A stretch of 64,000 nucleotides of DNA from Fluviispira multicolorata (GTDB lineage Bacteria; Bdellovibrionota_B; Oligoflexia; Silvanigrellales; Silvanigrellaceae): assembly GCF_009208585.1 (NCBI RefSeq), contig NZ_WFLN01000008.1, positions 181,982-245,981 on the forward strand, given 5' to 3'. The translations under genes and the position numbers were made by a program. Positions 9,841 to 19,613 of this stretch are shown in pieces (the stretch's first letter is position 1; each line of letters begins with the position of its first letter). The notes beneath the pieces are model-generated. The model worked only from the letters and a program-made list of their open reading frames with translations. It ran no database searches and was not told where the DNA came from.

Positions 9841-10404
9841 GTCAATCAATTACTTAAATTTTTAGTTGTTTATTTAATAAGCAAAACATGTTGCAAGTGT
9901 AACTCAAATGTTCCATTGAATCGATTTTTGACATATTTTATGCAAATATAGGATCATGAAGTCTAAGGAAAGTGAAAGAATATTTTTATAGGAATGTTAA
10001 TAGTTCAAAAGTGTCTAAAAATATAGCTATAAAATTAAAAGAATTTAAGAATCACATTACAAATAAAAATAGAATATTTATAGAAGTCATATTTTGAAAT
10101 TACGAATGGGAGTTTCTTGAAAAGATCTTTCTACAGAATTTGTTCCATATTTAACTATATTCGATAATTTTAATCAGTGTCAAAGCTTGGTATTAGCAAG
10201 ATTTATTTTTCATCTTAGTTATAAAAATTTTAAAGTGGCAATAAAATCAGGAAAGATCTTGAATCACAAATATTAAATTTTTCATTTAAATATATAAAAA
10301 TTCATGATCCATATTTGAAAACTTTCGAAGTGTATCTGAACTAATAGATACTACTAAATAAACAGATTTTTTTAGTATGCTAAAACATTTAGACAGCATA
10401 TTAT
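9841..10404. other. Gene-free region, possibly a decayed gene
   Basis: About 560 bp without an intact reading frame. Short plus-strand stretches near 10210-10340 read like protein (for example KDLESQILNFSFKYIKIH) but need a frame change from the preceding segment, suggesting an old pseudogene I cannot identify. It also must contain the upstream region of the three-gene operon to its left. Confidence 0.3.
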
Positions 10405-11193
10405 TCATTGCTTTTTAGCATTATATTTTTTTATTAATTTTTGAATGGAATTATTCTTCAATAATTCTTCTATTCCTTTATCTAAAATACTTTTTAATTG
10501 AGTCGAGTTTTCTGAATTTTTACTTACCATTACATAGTAGTGCTGCTGTGGCATAACTCTATTTTGAATATAATCTAGACCATTAAGACTTATTATTTTT
10601 TGACTTGCCATATAATTTACAACTTCTAATTGTTCAATTGCAAAATCGAAGCGTCCAATTTTTAACTTTTGGAAAAGTAATTCTCGGCTGGTTGAGCCGA
10701 TATCCATCTCTATTTGATTATTAAAATATTTATAATTAAATCCTAAGTAGCCACCCACAATATATTTTTTTAGATCATCAATTCCATTTATAATGGGTTT
10801 TTTCTTAAAGCGCTTCTTTTTATAGAATAGAACCATATTTGTTGAATAAAGTGGTTTATCTGTGAAAAAGGCGAATGCTTGTCTTTCAGGATTGATTGAG
10901 GCATTTGGGACAATGTCTATTTTTCCTTTTTCAACCTCTATTAGGCATCGTTTCCACGGCAAAATTATATTTTCATATTCAATTTTATTTTTTTTTAAAA
11001 TCTGGTGAACAATTTCGACCGCAACGCCTGTCACAGATTCATTCTCTGTTTTTTTGCCCACTTTAAGCATAAGATAAGGAGGCTTCAAGCCGTCTTCCCA
11101 GCAAATTTTAACTTTTTCAATTTCACTTGCGCTGCATTGATAATAAACGAGAATATTGAGTAAAGCTATAACTAGTTTCGATATAATACCCAT
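10405..11193 (-). CDS. Periplasmic substrate-binding protein, family 3 (SBP_bac_3-like)
   Basis: About 262 residues with an N-terminal signal peptide (hydrophobic ISKLVIALLNILVYY, then CSASE). The body fits the amino-acid-type family 3 binding proteins: ICWEDGLKPPYLML, GVAVEIVHQILKK, PWKRCLIEVEKGKIDIVPNA, YIVGGYLGFNY and a C-terminal helix ending LLKNNSIQKLIKKYN. ATG 11193 is preferred over the GTG three codons upstream because AAAGGTG lies six bases before it. No ABC permease or ATPase gene is adjacent, so it may be an orphan binding protein or sensor-like TAxI type protein, as is common for such solo genes in predatory and aquatic delta-type bacteria. Ligand unknown. Confidence 0.75.
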   Translation of the reverse strand: MGIISKLVIALLNILVYYQCSASEIEKVKICWEDGLKPPYLMLKVGKKTENESVTGVAVEIVHQILKKNKIEYENIILPWKRCLIEVEKGKIDIVPNASINPERQAFAFFTDKPLYSTNMVLFYKKKRFKKKPIINGIDDLKKYIVGGYLGFNYKYFNNQIEMDIGSTSRELLFQKLKIGRFDFAIEQLEVVNYMASQKIISLNGLDYIQNRVMPQQHYYVMVSKNSENSTQLKSILDKGIEELLKNNSIQKLIKKYNAKKQ

Positions 11194-11319
11194 CAAAATC
11201 ACCTTTTTTGAGGTTTTATAAAAACTGTATTTTTCTCTTATTTACAAGTTATATGAAAAATAAATTCTTTCAAAGAAAGTCTAGAATATTAAATATGAAG
11301 TTTAAAGAGGAGGTAACAT

Positions 11320-11352
11320 AAAAGTACATTCTCTAAATGAAAACGTACTTTT
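11320..11352 (-). terminator. Candidate bidirectional rho-independent terminator
   Basis: AAAAGTAC (11320-11327) pairs with GTACTTTT (11345-11352) around a 17-base loop. The minus-strand reading, just downstream of miaB, ends in four T residues; the plus-strand reading ends in eight. It most likely closes the ffh-miaB transcript. Confidence 0.5.
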
Positions 11353-11373
11353 TTTTAATTATTTAATGTCAAA

Positions 11374-12909
11374 TTAAGCTAAATGGCCTTCGAGAGCTAT
11401 TAAGTTTGCATCTGTAATTTTAACTGGAAGAATAAGTCCCATAATATTTCGTGGCGAATGAACTTTTACAAGGCGACCTTCATAAGAGCGGCCATACCAA
11501 GTGTTTTCCTCTTTACGATTTTTATAAAGAATTAATACATTACGAACCTTAGCAATTTCTGCGAGGTTTTGCCTTTCAGTTTCTTTCTTTTGCAAATCGA
11601 GAAGCATTTGTAAACGTCTGTCTTTAATTTCTTCAGGAACTTGATCTTTAAAACGAGTTGCAGGTGTTCCCTTACGAATTGAATATTTAAAAGCGTAAAT
11701 AAAGGCATATTGCATTTCTTGGACAAGGCTCATTGTATCTTCAAAGTCTTGTTCTGTTTCACCGGGAAATCCAACAATAATATCTGTACTAAATGCAATT
11801 TCAGGGCGGACATCACGGATCCACTTAACTCTCTCAAAGTACTCTGCGCGTGTATATTGTCGATTCATACGGTCAAGAATGCGATCGCTACCTGATTGCA
11901 CTGCAAGGTGAAACGAGTTTGTAACTTTAGGAAGTTTTGCAAATGCATCGGCAAGAGTGGGGGTAAAATCGTGAGGATTTGATGTTGTAAAACGAATGCG
12001 TTCTACACCAAGTACATTACTAACTGTATGCAATAAGTCTGCAAAAGGAAGTTTTCCATTAGATGAGTGAACATCTGTTGCACCTATGAGATCAAGTCCG
12101 TATGAATTTACATTCTGACCAAGCAAAATAATTTCTTTTACACCTTTATTAACTAAAAAATTAACTTCATCAAGAATTTCATTTTCAGCACGACTTTTTT
12201 CACGACCTCTAGTATAAGGTACTACACAAAAAGTACAAAAATTATTGCAGCCTTTAATAATATTTACATAGCGAGTGACTTCGCTTTTGTTTTCATCATA
12301 ATAAGGAGGAATAACATCAATTGGAATTGAATAACCTTGTTCTTTATTATCAAACTTAGTTAAGATAAAAGGAACTGTTTTATGTGTTGTAAAAGTCTCT
12401 TCTGTTTTACGTTCTTGTTCATTTTTTTCAATGACTTTTTCAATGAGAGTAGGAAGTTCTTCGATTTGATCGGGACCAAAAATCATGTCAATATATGGAA
12501 CTTCTTTTGCAAGAGCCTGTGATTCCGCCTGTGCGACACAGCCTGCAACGGCAATAATAATATTTGGATTCGCTTCTTTTAAAGGACGAATTTCACCTAA
12601 TCGACTTACAACTTTATGGCGTGCTTTTTCACGAATATGACATGTATTTAAAAGAATAAAATCCGCGTCATTTAAATTTTCTGTTGGACGATAATTTAAA
12701 GTACCAAGCAAACCGAGCATTCTCTCGGAGTCTGCAACGTTCATTTGGCAGCCCCAAGTCTGCATATAAACTTTCTTTAAATAAGTCTCATTTTTTTCAC
12801 CAACATTTGGATATTCTACCTGTGGTTTAGGCATATACTTTGCAAAAAGTGCTTCGGGGCCACTGGTAGGTAAAGTATCAAAACAGATTTTATTTTTAAT
12901 TCCAAACAT
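11374..12909 (-). CDS. miaB: tRNA-2-methylthio-N6-dimethylallyladenosine synthase MiaB
   Basis: 511 residues. MiaB adds a methylthio group to i6A37 of tRNAs. The N-terminal UPF0004 domain has TWGCQMNVADSERM (Cys54), LLNTCHIREKA and AVAGCVAQAES, the three cysteines of the auxiliary Fe-S cluster. The radical-SAM domain has GCNNFCTFCVVPYTRG, the CxxxCxxC SAM-cluster site, and a C-terminal TRAM-like region (RNVLILYKNRKEE to the end). About 45 extra residues precede the first domain, and the linker before the radical-SAM motif is longer than in E. coli. ATG 12909 has AGGA at a suitable distance. It follows ffh by 32 bp and is probably cotranscribed with it. Confidence 0.95.
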   Translation of the reverse strand: MFGIKNKICFDTLPTSGPEALFAKYMPKPQVEYPNVGEKNETYLKKVYMQTWGCQMNVADSERMLGLLGTLNYRPTENLNDADFILLNTCHIREKARHKVVSRLGEIRPLKEANPNIIIAVAGCVAQAESQALAKEVPYIDMIFGPDQIEELPTLIEKVIEKNEQERKTEETFTTHKTVPFILTKFDNKEQGYSIPIDVIPPYYDENKSEVTRYVNIIKGCNNFCTFCVVPYTRGREKSRAENEILDEVNFLVNKGVKEIILLGQNVNSYGLDLIGATDVHSSNGKLPFADLLHTVSNVLGVERIRFTTSNPHDFTPTLADAFAKLPKVTNSFHLAVQSGSDRILDRMNRQYTRAEYFERVKWIRDVRPEIAFSTDIIVGFPGETEQDFEDTMSLVQEMQYAFIYAFKYSIRKGTPATRFKDQVPEEIKDRRLQMLLDLQKKETERQNLAEIAKVRNVLILYKNRKEENTWYGRSYEGRLVKVHSPRNIMGLILPVKITDANLIALEGHLA

Positions 12910-12941
12910 GATGAGATCCTATCTAAAGTAACAAGGCCAAA

Positions 12942-14540
12942 TTAACGTTTCTTTTGTTTTTTTAACTTCTCTTCTTTTTTTCTTTTTTTCATTCGATTTA
13001 TTTCTGCAAGGTCGGCAGAGCTGAGACCTCCGCCCATGCCACCCGCTGGAGTAGGCATACCGCTTCCACCAAACATATTGCCAAGCCCCGCAGGCATACC
13101 GCCTCCGCCGCCGCCTCCCATCATTTTGGCCATTTTAGCCATATTTGCCATTTGATTGAGTTGACCTAAGCCAGGAATTTTAGAGAGAAGACCTCCACCT
13201 CCGAGACCCATTCCACTCATCATTTGCATCATTTGACGCATTTGCATAAATTGATCGACGAGATCTTTTACATCTTTCTCAGTGTGAGCTGAACCTTTGG
13301 CAATACGAGCTATGCGGCTGCGTGCTGTTTGTGATTTTTGAATGAGGAGAAGATCTGGATTTTCTCTTTCTTTCGTTGTCATTGACTGAACAATGGCGCC
13401 TTTACGAGAAATATCCCCGTCCTTAACTTTATCCATGTCTTTTTCAGAAATTTGACTCGCAAGAGGTGTTTTAGCAATGACATCTTTTATTGGACCCATT
13501 TTTCCGATAGTGCCAATCATTTCAAGAAAGTCATTAAAATCGAAATGTCCTTCTAGCATTCTGCTCGCACTTTTTTCGGCTTTTTCCATGTCCATGGCTT
13601 TGCCAAAATCGTCCATGAGACCAACAACGTCACCCATTCCTAGAATGCGGCCCGCCATGCCGTCAGGGCGGAATTCTTCGAGTTTGTCTAATGATTCGCC
13701 TGTACCAGCAAATAAAATATTTTTACCAGTGACTTTTTTAACAGAAAGTGCAGCTCCACCACGGGTATCACCGTCTAATTTTGTTAAAATAACTCCGGTT
13801 AAATTAAGACGCATATCAAATGCAGATGCTGTACGAACGGCATCTTGTCCAATCATGGAGTCAATTACGAGGAGAATATTTTGTGGGTTTACTTTTGCTT
13901 TAACAGATTCAAGCTCTGTCATTAAATTATTGTCAATTGCAAGTCGACCTGCCGTATCGATAATAACAAGATCAAGCCATTCGCTGCGCGCAAATTCAAG
14001 ACCTTTTTCTGCAATTTCAACTGCGTCATTAGATTCAAGTGTAAAGACAGGCACATTGATTTTGTCGCCTAAAATTTTTAATTGGTCACGTGCAGCAGGA
14101 CGATATACGTCGGCAGCAACAAGCAATGGACGCATTTTATAACGTTCTGCTAAAAGTTTTGCTAATTTTGCTGCGTGAGTTGTCTTACCCGCACCTTGTA
14201 AACCAACAAGTAAAATGACGGTAGGACCTTTTGAATTTTTTATGATTTCAGTTTGGTTTCCACCTAAGAACTCAACAAGTTCATCGTGACAGGTCTTAAT
14301 AAAGTGATCGCCTGCAGAGACTTTTTGGCCTGACTTTGCTTTCAGTTGGACAACTTCGTCGAGAGCTTTTCCGCGGACGTTTTCAAGAAATTGTTTAGTT
14401 ACTTTAAGATCGACATCGGCGTCGAGCAACGATCTTTTAATTGCATCAAGAGCTTGTGATATGTTTTCATCTGTCAGGCGGGTTTGACCCTTTAACTTGA
14501 GAGATGCATCTTTAAATCCTTGGGTGACTAAGTCAAACAT
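12942..14540 (-). CDS. ffh: Signal recognition particle GTPase Ffh
   Basis: About 532 residues from ATG 14540 (MFDLVTQGFKD), the usual Ffh N-terminus; a nine-residue upstream extension is unlikely because AAAGG precedes the inner ATG. The N and G domains show GLQGAGKTTHAAKLA (P-loop), ADVYRPAARDQL, VIIDTAGRLA and LTKLDGDTRGGAAL. The C-terminal M domain is methionine-rich (QFMQMRQMMQMMSGMG) and binds 4.5S RNA and signal peptides. The tail is longer than usual, with glycine-rich stretches (GGGGGGGMPAG, GGSGMPTPAGGMGGG) and a basic end (KKRKKEEKLKKQKKR). First gene of an ffh-miaB unit, divergent from fabD across a 210-bp promoter region. Confidence 0.97.
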   Translation of the reverse strand: MFDLVTQGFKDASLKLKGQTRLTDENISQALDAIKRSLLDADVDLKVTKQFLENVRGKALDEVVQLKAKSGQKVSAGDHFIKTCHDELVEFLGGNQTEIIKNSKGPTVILLVGLQGAGKTTHAAKLAKLLAERYKMRPLLVAADVYRPAARDQLKILGDKINVPVFTLESNDAVEIAEKGLEFARSEWLDLVIIDTAGRLAIDNNLMTELESVKAKVNPQNILLVIDSMIGQDAVRTASAFDMRLNLTGVILTKLDGDTRGGAALSVKKVTGKNILFAGTGESLDKLEEFRPDGMAGRILGMGDVVGLMDDFGKAMDMEKAEKSASRMLEGHFDFNDFLEMIGTIGKMGPIKDVIAKTPLASQISEKDMDKVKDGDISRKGAIVQSMTTKERENPDLLLIQKSQTARSRIARIAKGSAHTEKDVKDLVDQFMQMRQMMQMMSGMGLGGGGLLSKIPGLGQLNQMANMAKMAKMMGGGGGGGMPAGLGNMFGGSGMPTPAGGMGGGLSSADLAEINRMKKRKKEEKLKKQKKR

Positions 14541-14749
14541 TTTTGTAACCTTTCCACAAAAAATCAACTACAAACGTGAATCTATACCTCTCGCAATAGG
14601 CAAAGGTCAATGCAAAAACTCGCATACTCTGATCAGTAGTTTTACATTCTGAGCTTTGCTAGGCTTAGAAGAAATCGCACTGGAGACATTTAAAATACTC
14701 TGGTATTCAAAGCGGGTGCTCTGACATTGCACTTATAAGGAGAATAATT

Positions 14750-15694
14750 ATGTCTGATATCGTATTCATGTTTCCTGGACAAGGAAGCCAAACCGTAGGT
14801 ATGGGTAAAGAGATCTCTGAGCAATTTCAAGAATTTAAAGAGACTCTGTGTGAAGCTTCCGATGCCTTATCTATTAACATGGAACAACTGTGTTTTGAAG
14901 ATCCTGAAGCAAAATTAAATTTAACTGAATTTACTCAACCTGCTATTCTTGCAATAAGCATTGCAACTTTGCGAGTTTTACAGAAAAGAGTTGGGGTTAA
15001 TCCTATTCTTGTTGCTGGCCATAGTTTAGGAGAATATTCTGCTCTTGTTTCTCTCGGTGCTCTCAATTTTTCCGATGCTTTGCGTGCTGTGCGTTTTAGA
15101 GGACAGGCTATGCAGCGTGCGGTTCCGGTTGGAGTTGGGGCAATGGCGGCTTATATTGGTAGTTCGGGTGATCTTATACCAGGAATTTGTAAGGAAATTT
15201 CTACTCTCGAAAATACTGTAGAGGTTGTGAATTTCAATTCCCCAGGGCAATTGGTTTTAAGTGGTCATAAATCAGCTGTTTTAAAAGCTTGTGAAGAAAT
15301 TTCTACACGAAAATTAGGAAGAGCTAAAGAACTGCCAGTAAGTGCACCCTTTCATTCAACCCTTATGCAGCCCGCAGCAAATGAAATGTCTTCATTTCTT
15401 GCAGAAATAAATTTAAATACCTTTTCTGGTAAAATTGTTGCAAATGTAGATGCAAATCTTCATACTACGCAGTCTTACACTAAGGAAACCCTTGTGAAAC
15501 AAATTGCAAGTGCTGTTTTATGGACGCAGACATTAGCAAAGATAAATGAGATATCTCCGACTTCAACTTGGGTTGAAATCGGACCAGGAAAAGTTTTACA
15601 AGGGCTTGCAAAAAAAACTTTTGAGAAAGCAAATTGTTTAGGGACACATGATTTTTCTACACTTAAATTAACAATTGAAGCTCTCTCAAAATAA
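14750..15694 (+). CDS. fabD: Malonyl-CoA:ACP transacylase FabD
   Basis: 314 residues, normal length for the family. FPGQGSQTVGMG at 8-19, the nucleophile elbow GHSLGEYSAL with Ser92, and APFHSTLMQPA with the catalytic His near 200 are all present. It loads malonate onto acyl carrier protein for fatty-acid elongation. A strong AAGGAG lies before ATG 14750. It heads a plus-strand run with map, a RibD-like reductase and an MFS transporter with short gaps. No other fab genes are adjacent, unlike the usual fabD cluster. Confidence 0.95.
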   Translation: MSDIVFMFPGQGSQTVGMGKEISEQFQEFKETLCEASDALSINMEQLCFEDPEAKLNLTEFTQPAILAISIATLRVLQKRVGVNPILVAGHSLGEYSALVSLGALNFSDALRAVRFRGQAMQRAVPVGVGAMAAYIGSSGDLIPGICKEISTLENTVEVVNFNSPGQLVLSGHKSAVLKACEEISTRKLGRAKELPVSAPFHSTLMQPAANEMSSFLAEINLNTFSGKIVANVDANLHTTQSYTKETLVKQIASAVLWTQTLAKINEISPTSTWVEIGPGKVLQGLAKKTFEKANCLGTHDFSTLKLTIEALSK

Positions 15695-15713
15695 ACTTGG
15701 AGTATAAAATAAA

Positions 15714-16541
15714 GTGCCAAAATTAAAGTCACAAGAAGATATTTTAAAAATGCGTGAGGCAGGTAGGCTTGCTGCACATACTTTACGTCATGCAGGGACA
15801 TTAATTAAATCAGGAGTAAATACTGAAGAAATAAATACGGCCGTGCATGATTTTATTGTATCTCATGGCGCATATCCGAGCCCATTAAATTATAAAGGCT
15901 ACCCCAAATCAGTTTGTACAAGTATTAATGATGTTATTTGTCATGGTATACCTAGTAAAAGTGAAATACTTAAAGAAGGTGATATTATTAACATTGATGT
16001 CACTGTTACTTTAGACGGGTATTTTGGTGATTGTTCAAGAACCTTTTTTGTAGGCGAACATATTTCGGAAGAAAGTAAAAAGGTAACAAATGTTGCCGAA
16101 GAGAGCCTTGCTCGCGGTATTGCTGCTGCAAAGCATGGAAGCCGTTTAGGGGATGTAGGGTGGGCAATCCAAAGCTATGCTGAAAAAGAAGGTTGCGGAG
16201 TCGTTCGTGACTTCGTTGGGCATGGTATAGGAAAAGTATTCCATGAACCCGATTTACAAGTGCCTCATTATGGACGTTCAGGCACAGGACTCAAAATTGT
16301 GAGAGGTATGATTTTCACAATCGAACCTATGATCAATGCAGGTGATTGGCGTATGAAAATGATGAAAGATGGTTGGACATCTAAAACTTTAGATGGAAAA
16401 CCTTCCGCACAATTTGAACACACCATAGCTATTGTCGGTGATGGAATTGAAATTCTCACGGCACTCGAAGATGATCCTATTGCTTTACGTGCAAAAGAAT
16501 TAGGTGCAAATATTTTATGGCCAGTCCTAAAGGTGCAATAA
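15714..16541 (+). CDS. map: Type I methionine aminopeptidase
   Basis: 275 residues beginning at GTG 15714 with GGAG upstream. It removes the N-terminal methionine from nascent proteins. The two-metal site is visible in order: INIDVTVTLDGYFGDCSRTF (two Asp), GHGIGKVFHEP (His), FTIEPMI (Glu) and QFEHTIAI (Glu); the substrate His lies in NDVICHGIPS. Length and motifs fit the bacterial type Ia enzyme without a zinc-finger N-terminus. It is 19 bp after fabD and 6 bp before the next gene, so probably in one operon. Confidence 0.95.
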   Translation: MPKLKSQEDILKMREAGRLAAHTLRHAGTLIKSGVNTEEINTAVHDFIVSHGAYPSPLNYKGYPKSVCTSINDVICHGIPSKSEILKEGDIINIDVTVTLDGYFGDCSRTFFVGEHISEESKKVTNVAEESLARGIAAAKHGSRLGDVGWAIQSYAEKEGCGVVRDFVGHGIGKVFHEPDLQVPHYGRSGTGLKIVRGMIFTIEPMINAGDWRMKMMKDGWTSKTLDGKPSAQFEHTIAIVGDGIEILTALEDDPIALRAKELGANILWPVLKVQ

Positions 16542-16547
16542 ATATAT

Positions 16548-17228
16548 ATGAGCCATGATAACAACTTTACTATAATAAATATCATGGCCTCCTCAATTGA
16601 TGGTAAAATTGCTTCACATAAAATCGAATCAACAGAAGAGCGAAATCAATTGGGTCTTGTTTGTAAAGAAGATTTTTCTCGGATGAGAAATTTAGTCGCA
16701 AGCTGTGATGCAATTTTTTTAGGTGCAAGAACTCTAGAATCTGAAAAAGGTGCATTTCGAGTTGCTGATTTAACTGAAAATAAGATTGAACCCGAATGGA
16801 TAGTATTTACACGCAGTGGTGAAATTTCATTTTCTCATGATTTTTGGCAGCAAAAGAATATTCCAAAAAGTATTTTTTTTGTTTCATCATTTGATATTAA
16901 TGAAACACCCCTTCTTAAGGTAGAAGAAAAAGAATTTCCATTTACTAAAGTAAATTGTTACCTCGGAAATATTTCGGGGCTAATAAATCATTTAAAAACT
17001 AAAAAAATAAAAAGAGTTGCATTATTAGGGGGCGGAGAGCTAAATGCAGCGTTTTGGGAAAAAAATCTGGTTGATGAGCTTTATTTAACAATAAGTCCAC
17101 TCCTCATTGGAAATAAACATGCACCTTCGCTTATAAGTTCTAGCTCTTCTTTAAAAAAGAAACTCAGATGTGTAAAAATTTCTCAAGCAGGTGATTTCAT
17201 TTTCATAGATTATAAAGTAAAGAAATAG
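16548..17228 (+). CDS. RibD C-terminal / dihydrofolate-reductase-like domain protein
   Basis: 226 residues matching the RibD_C reductase domain on its own, without the deaminase half. IMASSIDGKIAS, a family-typical substrate loop, IFLGARTLESEKG, and VALLGGGELNAAFWEKNLVDELYLTISPLLIGNK (glycine-rich NADPH site and C-terminal strand) are in order. In riboflavin synthesis the domain reduces the ribose of the pyrimidine intermediate; free-standing copies are of mixed or unknown function. Its start is six bases after map, suggesting coupled expression. Confidence 0.8.
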   Translation: MSHDNNFTIINIMASSIDGKIASHKIESTEERNQLGLVCKEDFSRMRNLVASCDAIFLGARTLESEKGAFRVADLTENKIEPEWIVFTRSGEISFSHDFWQQKNIPKSIFFVSSFDINETPLLKVEEKEFPFTKVNCYLGNISGLINHLKTKKIKRVALLGGGELNAAFWEKNLVDELYLTISPLLIGNKHAPSLISSSSSLKKKLRCVKISQAGDFIFIDYKVKK

Positions 17229-17273
17229 TTCTAATTAAATTTTAAAGTAAATTTGAAAAGGGATTATTTTTAA

Positions 17274-18527
17274 ATGGAAAATGAAGTTGCAAATCAAGCG
17301 ATAGGTGATTGTTGGGGAAAATTAAGGACAGTTTTTTTTGTCTCATGTATTATTTTTATTTGCGCAATAGGGTTTGTTGCCTCTGATATTTATTTGCCAT
17401 CTTTGCCAGCAATTGCGGATTATTTTAAAAAAGATGCAGCCTATGTTCAATTGACAATGAGCTTGTTTCTATTAACTATGGCTGTGTTTCAAATATTTTC
17501 TGGCTCACTATCCGATAAATATGGTAGAAAAAAAGTATTATTTATTTGTATTCTTATATTTATTATATCTTCGGTTGGTTGCTTTTATGCAGCATCTATT
17601 AATGAACTCATTTTTTATCGTTGCTTACAGGCTATTGGAGCCTGCGCGGGGATGTCTATTGGACAAGCAATGGTTGCAGATACTTATGGTGCAAAAGAAA
17701 CAGGTCGTATTCTTTCTATAACAATTCCACTCGTTGCTTTTTCTCCTGCAATTGCCCCTGTCCTTGGGGGATATGTTGAAATGCTTTTCGATTGGAGAGC
17801 TATTTTTTTATTACTCGTTGTATATGGATTCATAATTTTAATTATGTTATTAACTCCAATCATACCTAATAAAGCAAAATATAAAGAAAATCTTCAAATT
17901 AAAAAAGCAGCTTTTGATGTAAAAATATTTATAAAAATGCTGAAGGATAAAAAATTCTTTGGTTTTGCTTTATTTATGATGACCTCAAATGCAACATATT
18001 TTTCATTTCTTGCTGGAGCACCTTTTCTTTTAAAGAAATTTGGATATTCTCCATCTGCTGTTGGTTATGCTTTTTGCCTTGCATCATTTCCATATATGTT
18101 TGCATCTCTATTAGGGAGAAGACTTTCATTAACTCGAAGCAGTTTGCAAATTATATTTTTAGGTTTATTATTAAGTGCCATGGGCGGCATTCTTTTTCTA
18201 TTTATGTATTTTTCTGCTTGGCAACATATGCTTGGTCTTATGATCCCAATTTTTGTAATTACAATTGGAAATGGGCTTTTAATGCCATTTTCATCTGCCA
18301 ATGCCATTGCTCTTTTCCCAAAAAATTCAGGTCTTGTTACTGGAACCTTGGGCTCTGCACAGCTCACGGCGGCATCCTTGGGAACAGCTCTCATGGGCTT
18401 TGTAGAAAATGGCACATTCTTACCTTTTGCTCTTATTGTTTTAAGCTTTTCAATTTTTACTATTATTTACTATTTAAGCGTATTTAAGAATAGCGCCCTC
18501 CCTTCTGCAAATGAAGGGATACCTTAG
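17274..18527 (+). CDS. Bcr/CflA-type multidrug MFS transporter
   Basis: 417 residues with twelve predicted membrane segments. SDIYLPSLPAIADYF after the first helix, GSLSDKYGRKKVL (MFS motif A), FYRCLQAIGACAGMSIGQAMVAD and APVLGGYVEMLFDWRAIF (motif C with the downstream W-R-x-I-F) are characteristic of the Bcr/CflA drug-resistance group, which exports drugs or small metabolites by proton antiport. It is the last gene of the fabD-map-ribD-like run, 45 bp after its neighbour. Confidence 0.88.
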   Translation: MENEVANQAIGDCWGKLRTVFFVSCIIFICAIGFVASDIYLPSLPAIADYFKKDAAYVQLTMSLFLLTMAVFQIFSGSLSDKYGRKKVLFICILIFIISSVGCFYAASINELIFYRCLQAIGACAGMSIGQAMVADTYGAKETGRILSITIPLVAFSPAIAPVLGGYVEMLFDWRAIFLLLVVYGFIILIMLLTPIIPNKAKYKENLQIKKAAFDVKIFIKMLKDKKFFGFALFMMTSNATYFSFLAGAPFLLKKFGYSPSAVGYAFCLASFPYMFASLLGRRLSLTRSSLQIIFLGLLLSAMGGILFLFMYFSAWQHMLGLMIPIFVITIGNGLLMPFSSANAIALFPKNSGLVTGTLGSAQLTAASLGTALMGFVENGTFLPFALIVLSFSIFTIIYYLSVFKNSALPSANEGIP

Positions 18528-18631
18528 TTGTATAATTGAGAAAGCTGTAGAATGAAATTAAATAAAGATTTAAAATTAGCTGTTATCTAGATTAAAAACA
18601 TATTTTTTTAATCGATATAGAAAGTGTGTCA

Positions 18632-18991
18632 ATGAAGCAAAAAATTGTAGGAACTTGGATGCTTAAAAAATTTAATATAAAAAATAATTCTGGCATTCGT
18701 AAATGGCGAGAAAATTCACATGGTATACTTTTATATACTATTGACGGATACGTCAGTGTTAATATTAATTCTAATTTTGAAAGTGAAAGTGAATTTATTG
18801 ATTCAATCTTATGTTATTCAGGAACATATGAAATTGATAAAGATAAAATCCGTCATTCTGTTATGAATGCAAGCTCTTTTTCTAGAATTGGTAAAATAAT
18901 GGAACGTGAATACACTCTTGATGGAAATAATCTAGTGCTTACTGGCAGAGGTGATTTTGGTGCTGCAATTTTACATTGGGAAAGAGTATAA
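18632..18991 (+). CDS. Lipocalin-like domain protein
   Basis: About 119 residues. IVGTWMLKKFNI near the start, HGILLYTIDGYVSVNI, YSGTYEIDKDKIRHSV and REYTLDGNNLVLTGRG fit the small cytosolic lipocalin-like beta-barrel family (GTW motif and alternating strands). No signal peptide. A GTG two codons earlier is also possible. It stands alone; ligand and role are unknown. Confidence 0.65.
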   Translation: MKQKIVGTWMLKKFNIKNNSGIRKWRENSHGILLYTIDGYVSVNINSNFESESEFIDSILCYSGTYEIDKDKIRHSVMNASSFSRIGKIMEREYTLDGNNLVLTGRGDFGAAILHWERV

Positions 18992-19011
18992 ATTAAAAGA
19001 AATATAGATAT

Positions 19012-19092
19012 ATGCAGTGCGATGAAGTGTCTCAAATTGAATTAGCGAAAAAATTGGGAGTATCTCGACAATATAAAAATAGATATAAGTAA
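19012..19092 (+). pseudogene. Remnant of a helix-turn-helix regulator
   Basis: A 26-codon open stretch beginning ATG-CAG reads SQIELAKKLGVSRQYKNRY, which looks like the recognition region of an XRE-type regulator, then stops. It has no complete domain and lies in a transposon-scarred zone, so it is probably a fragment. The rest of 18992-19266 holds nothing I recognise. Confidence 0.35.
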
Positions 19093-19326
19093 TTGTTGAA
19101 AATTTAAGAAATTATTTATTGAAATGAGAGAGTCGATATATATTTTTATGTGAAATAAGTCTTTTTTTAATAACCCTATTTTAAATAAATTAGGTCTATA
19201 TGAATAAAGAAAATATTAAAAATAATAAATATTTGTTATTTCAATTGGGGTAGCAGCTGGTTAAAGTGATTCCTTTTAGTGGTCAATATGCTATGAACTT
19301 AGGCGTTCATGCAGAAGGGTTGTCCA

Positions 19327-19613
19327 ATGGTAAAGAAGAAATCAGTTAAAAGTCAATATTCTCTTGAGTTTAAAAATCAAGTCCTTGAATTCTTAGAAAA
19401 TAGTCCTAAATGCATGGCTTAGATAGCTAGGGAGTTTGGGGTTTCCTACTCCACTTTGAATAGCTGGAAGCGATCTAATAGTGAAAAGGATAATTCAAAT
19501 TTAAAGAAAAATCCTGACGAGTTGAGAAAACTACAGCGAAAAACAATCTTTTAAAAAAGGAAAATGAAATCCTAAAAAAGGCGGCAACCTTCATCGCAAA
19601 GCAACTCGATTAA
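19327..19613 (+). pseudogene. IS3-family orfA, broken
   Basis: Reads MVKKKSVKSQYSLEFKN then an in-frame TAG at 19420-19422 inside the helix-turn-helix (IAREFGVSYSTLNSWKRS). A second lesion near 19545 shifts frame, after which the expected leucine-zipper tail (NNLLKKENEILKKAATFIAK) continues to 19613. Two independent lesions mean the gene is dead. Confidence 0.8.

Noticed and set aside
13477..14142. A 221-codon open frame opposite ffh
   Set aside because: It lies fully antisense to the conserved Ffh G domain, is Ser/Pro-rich from reverse-read codons and has no ribosome site. It is a codon-bias shadow.
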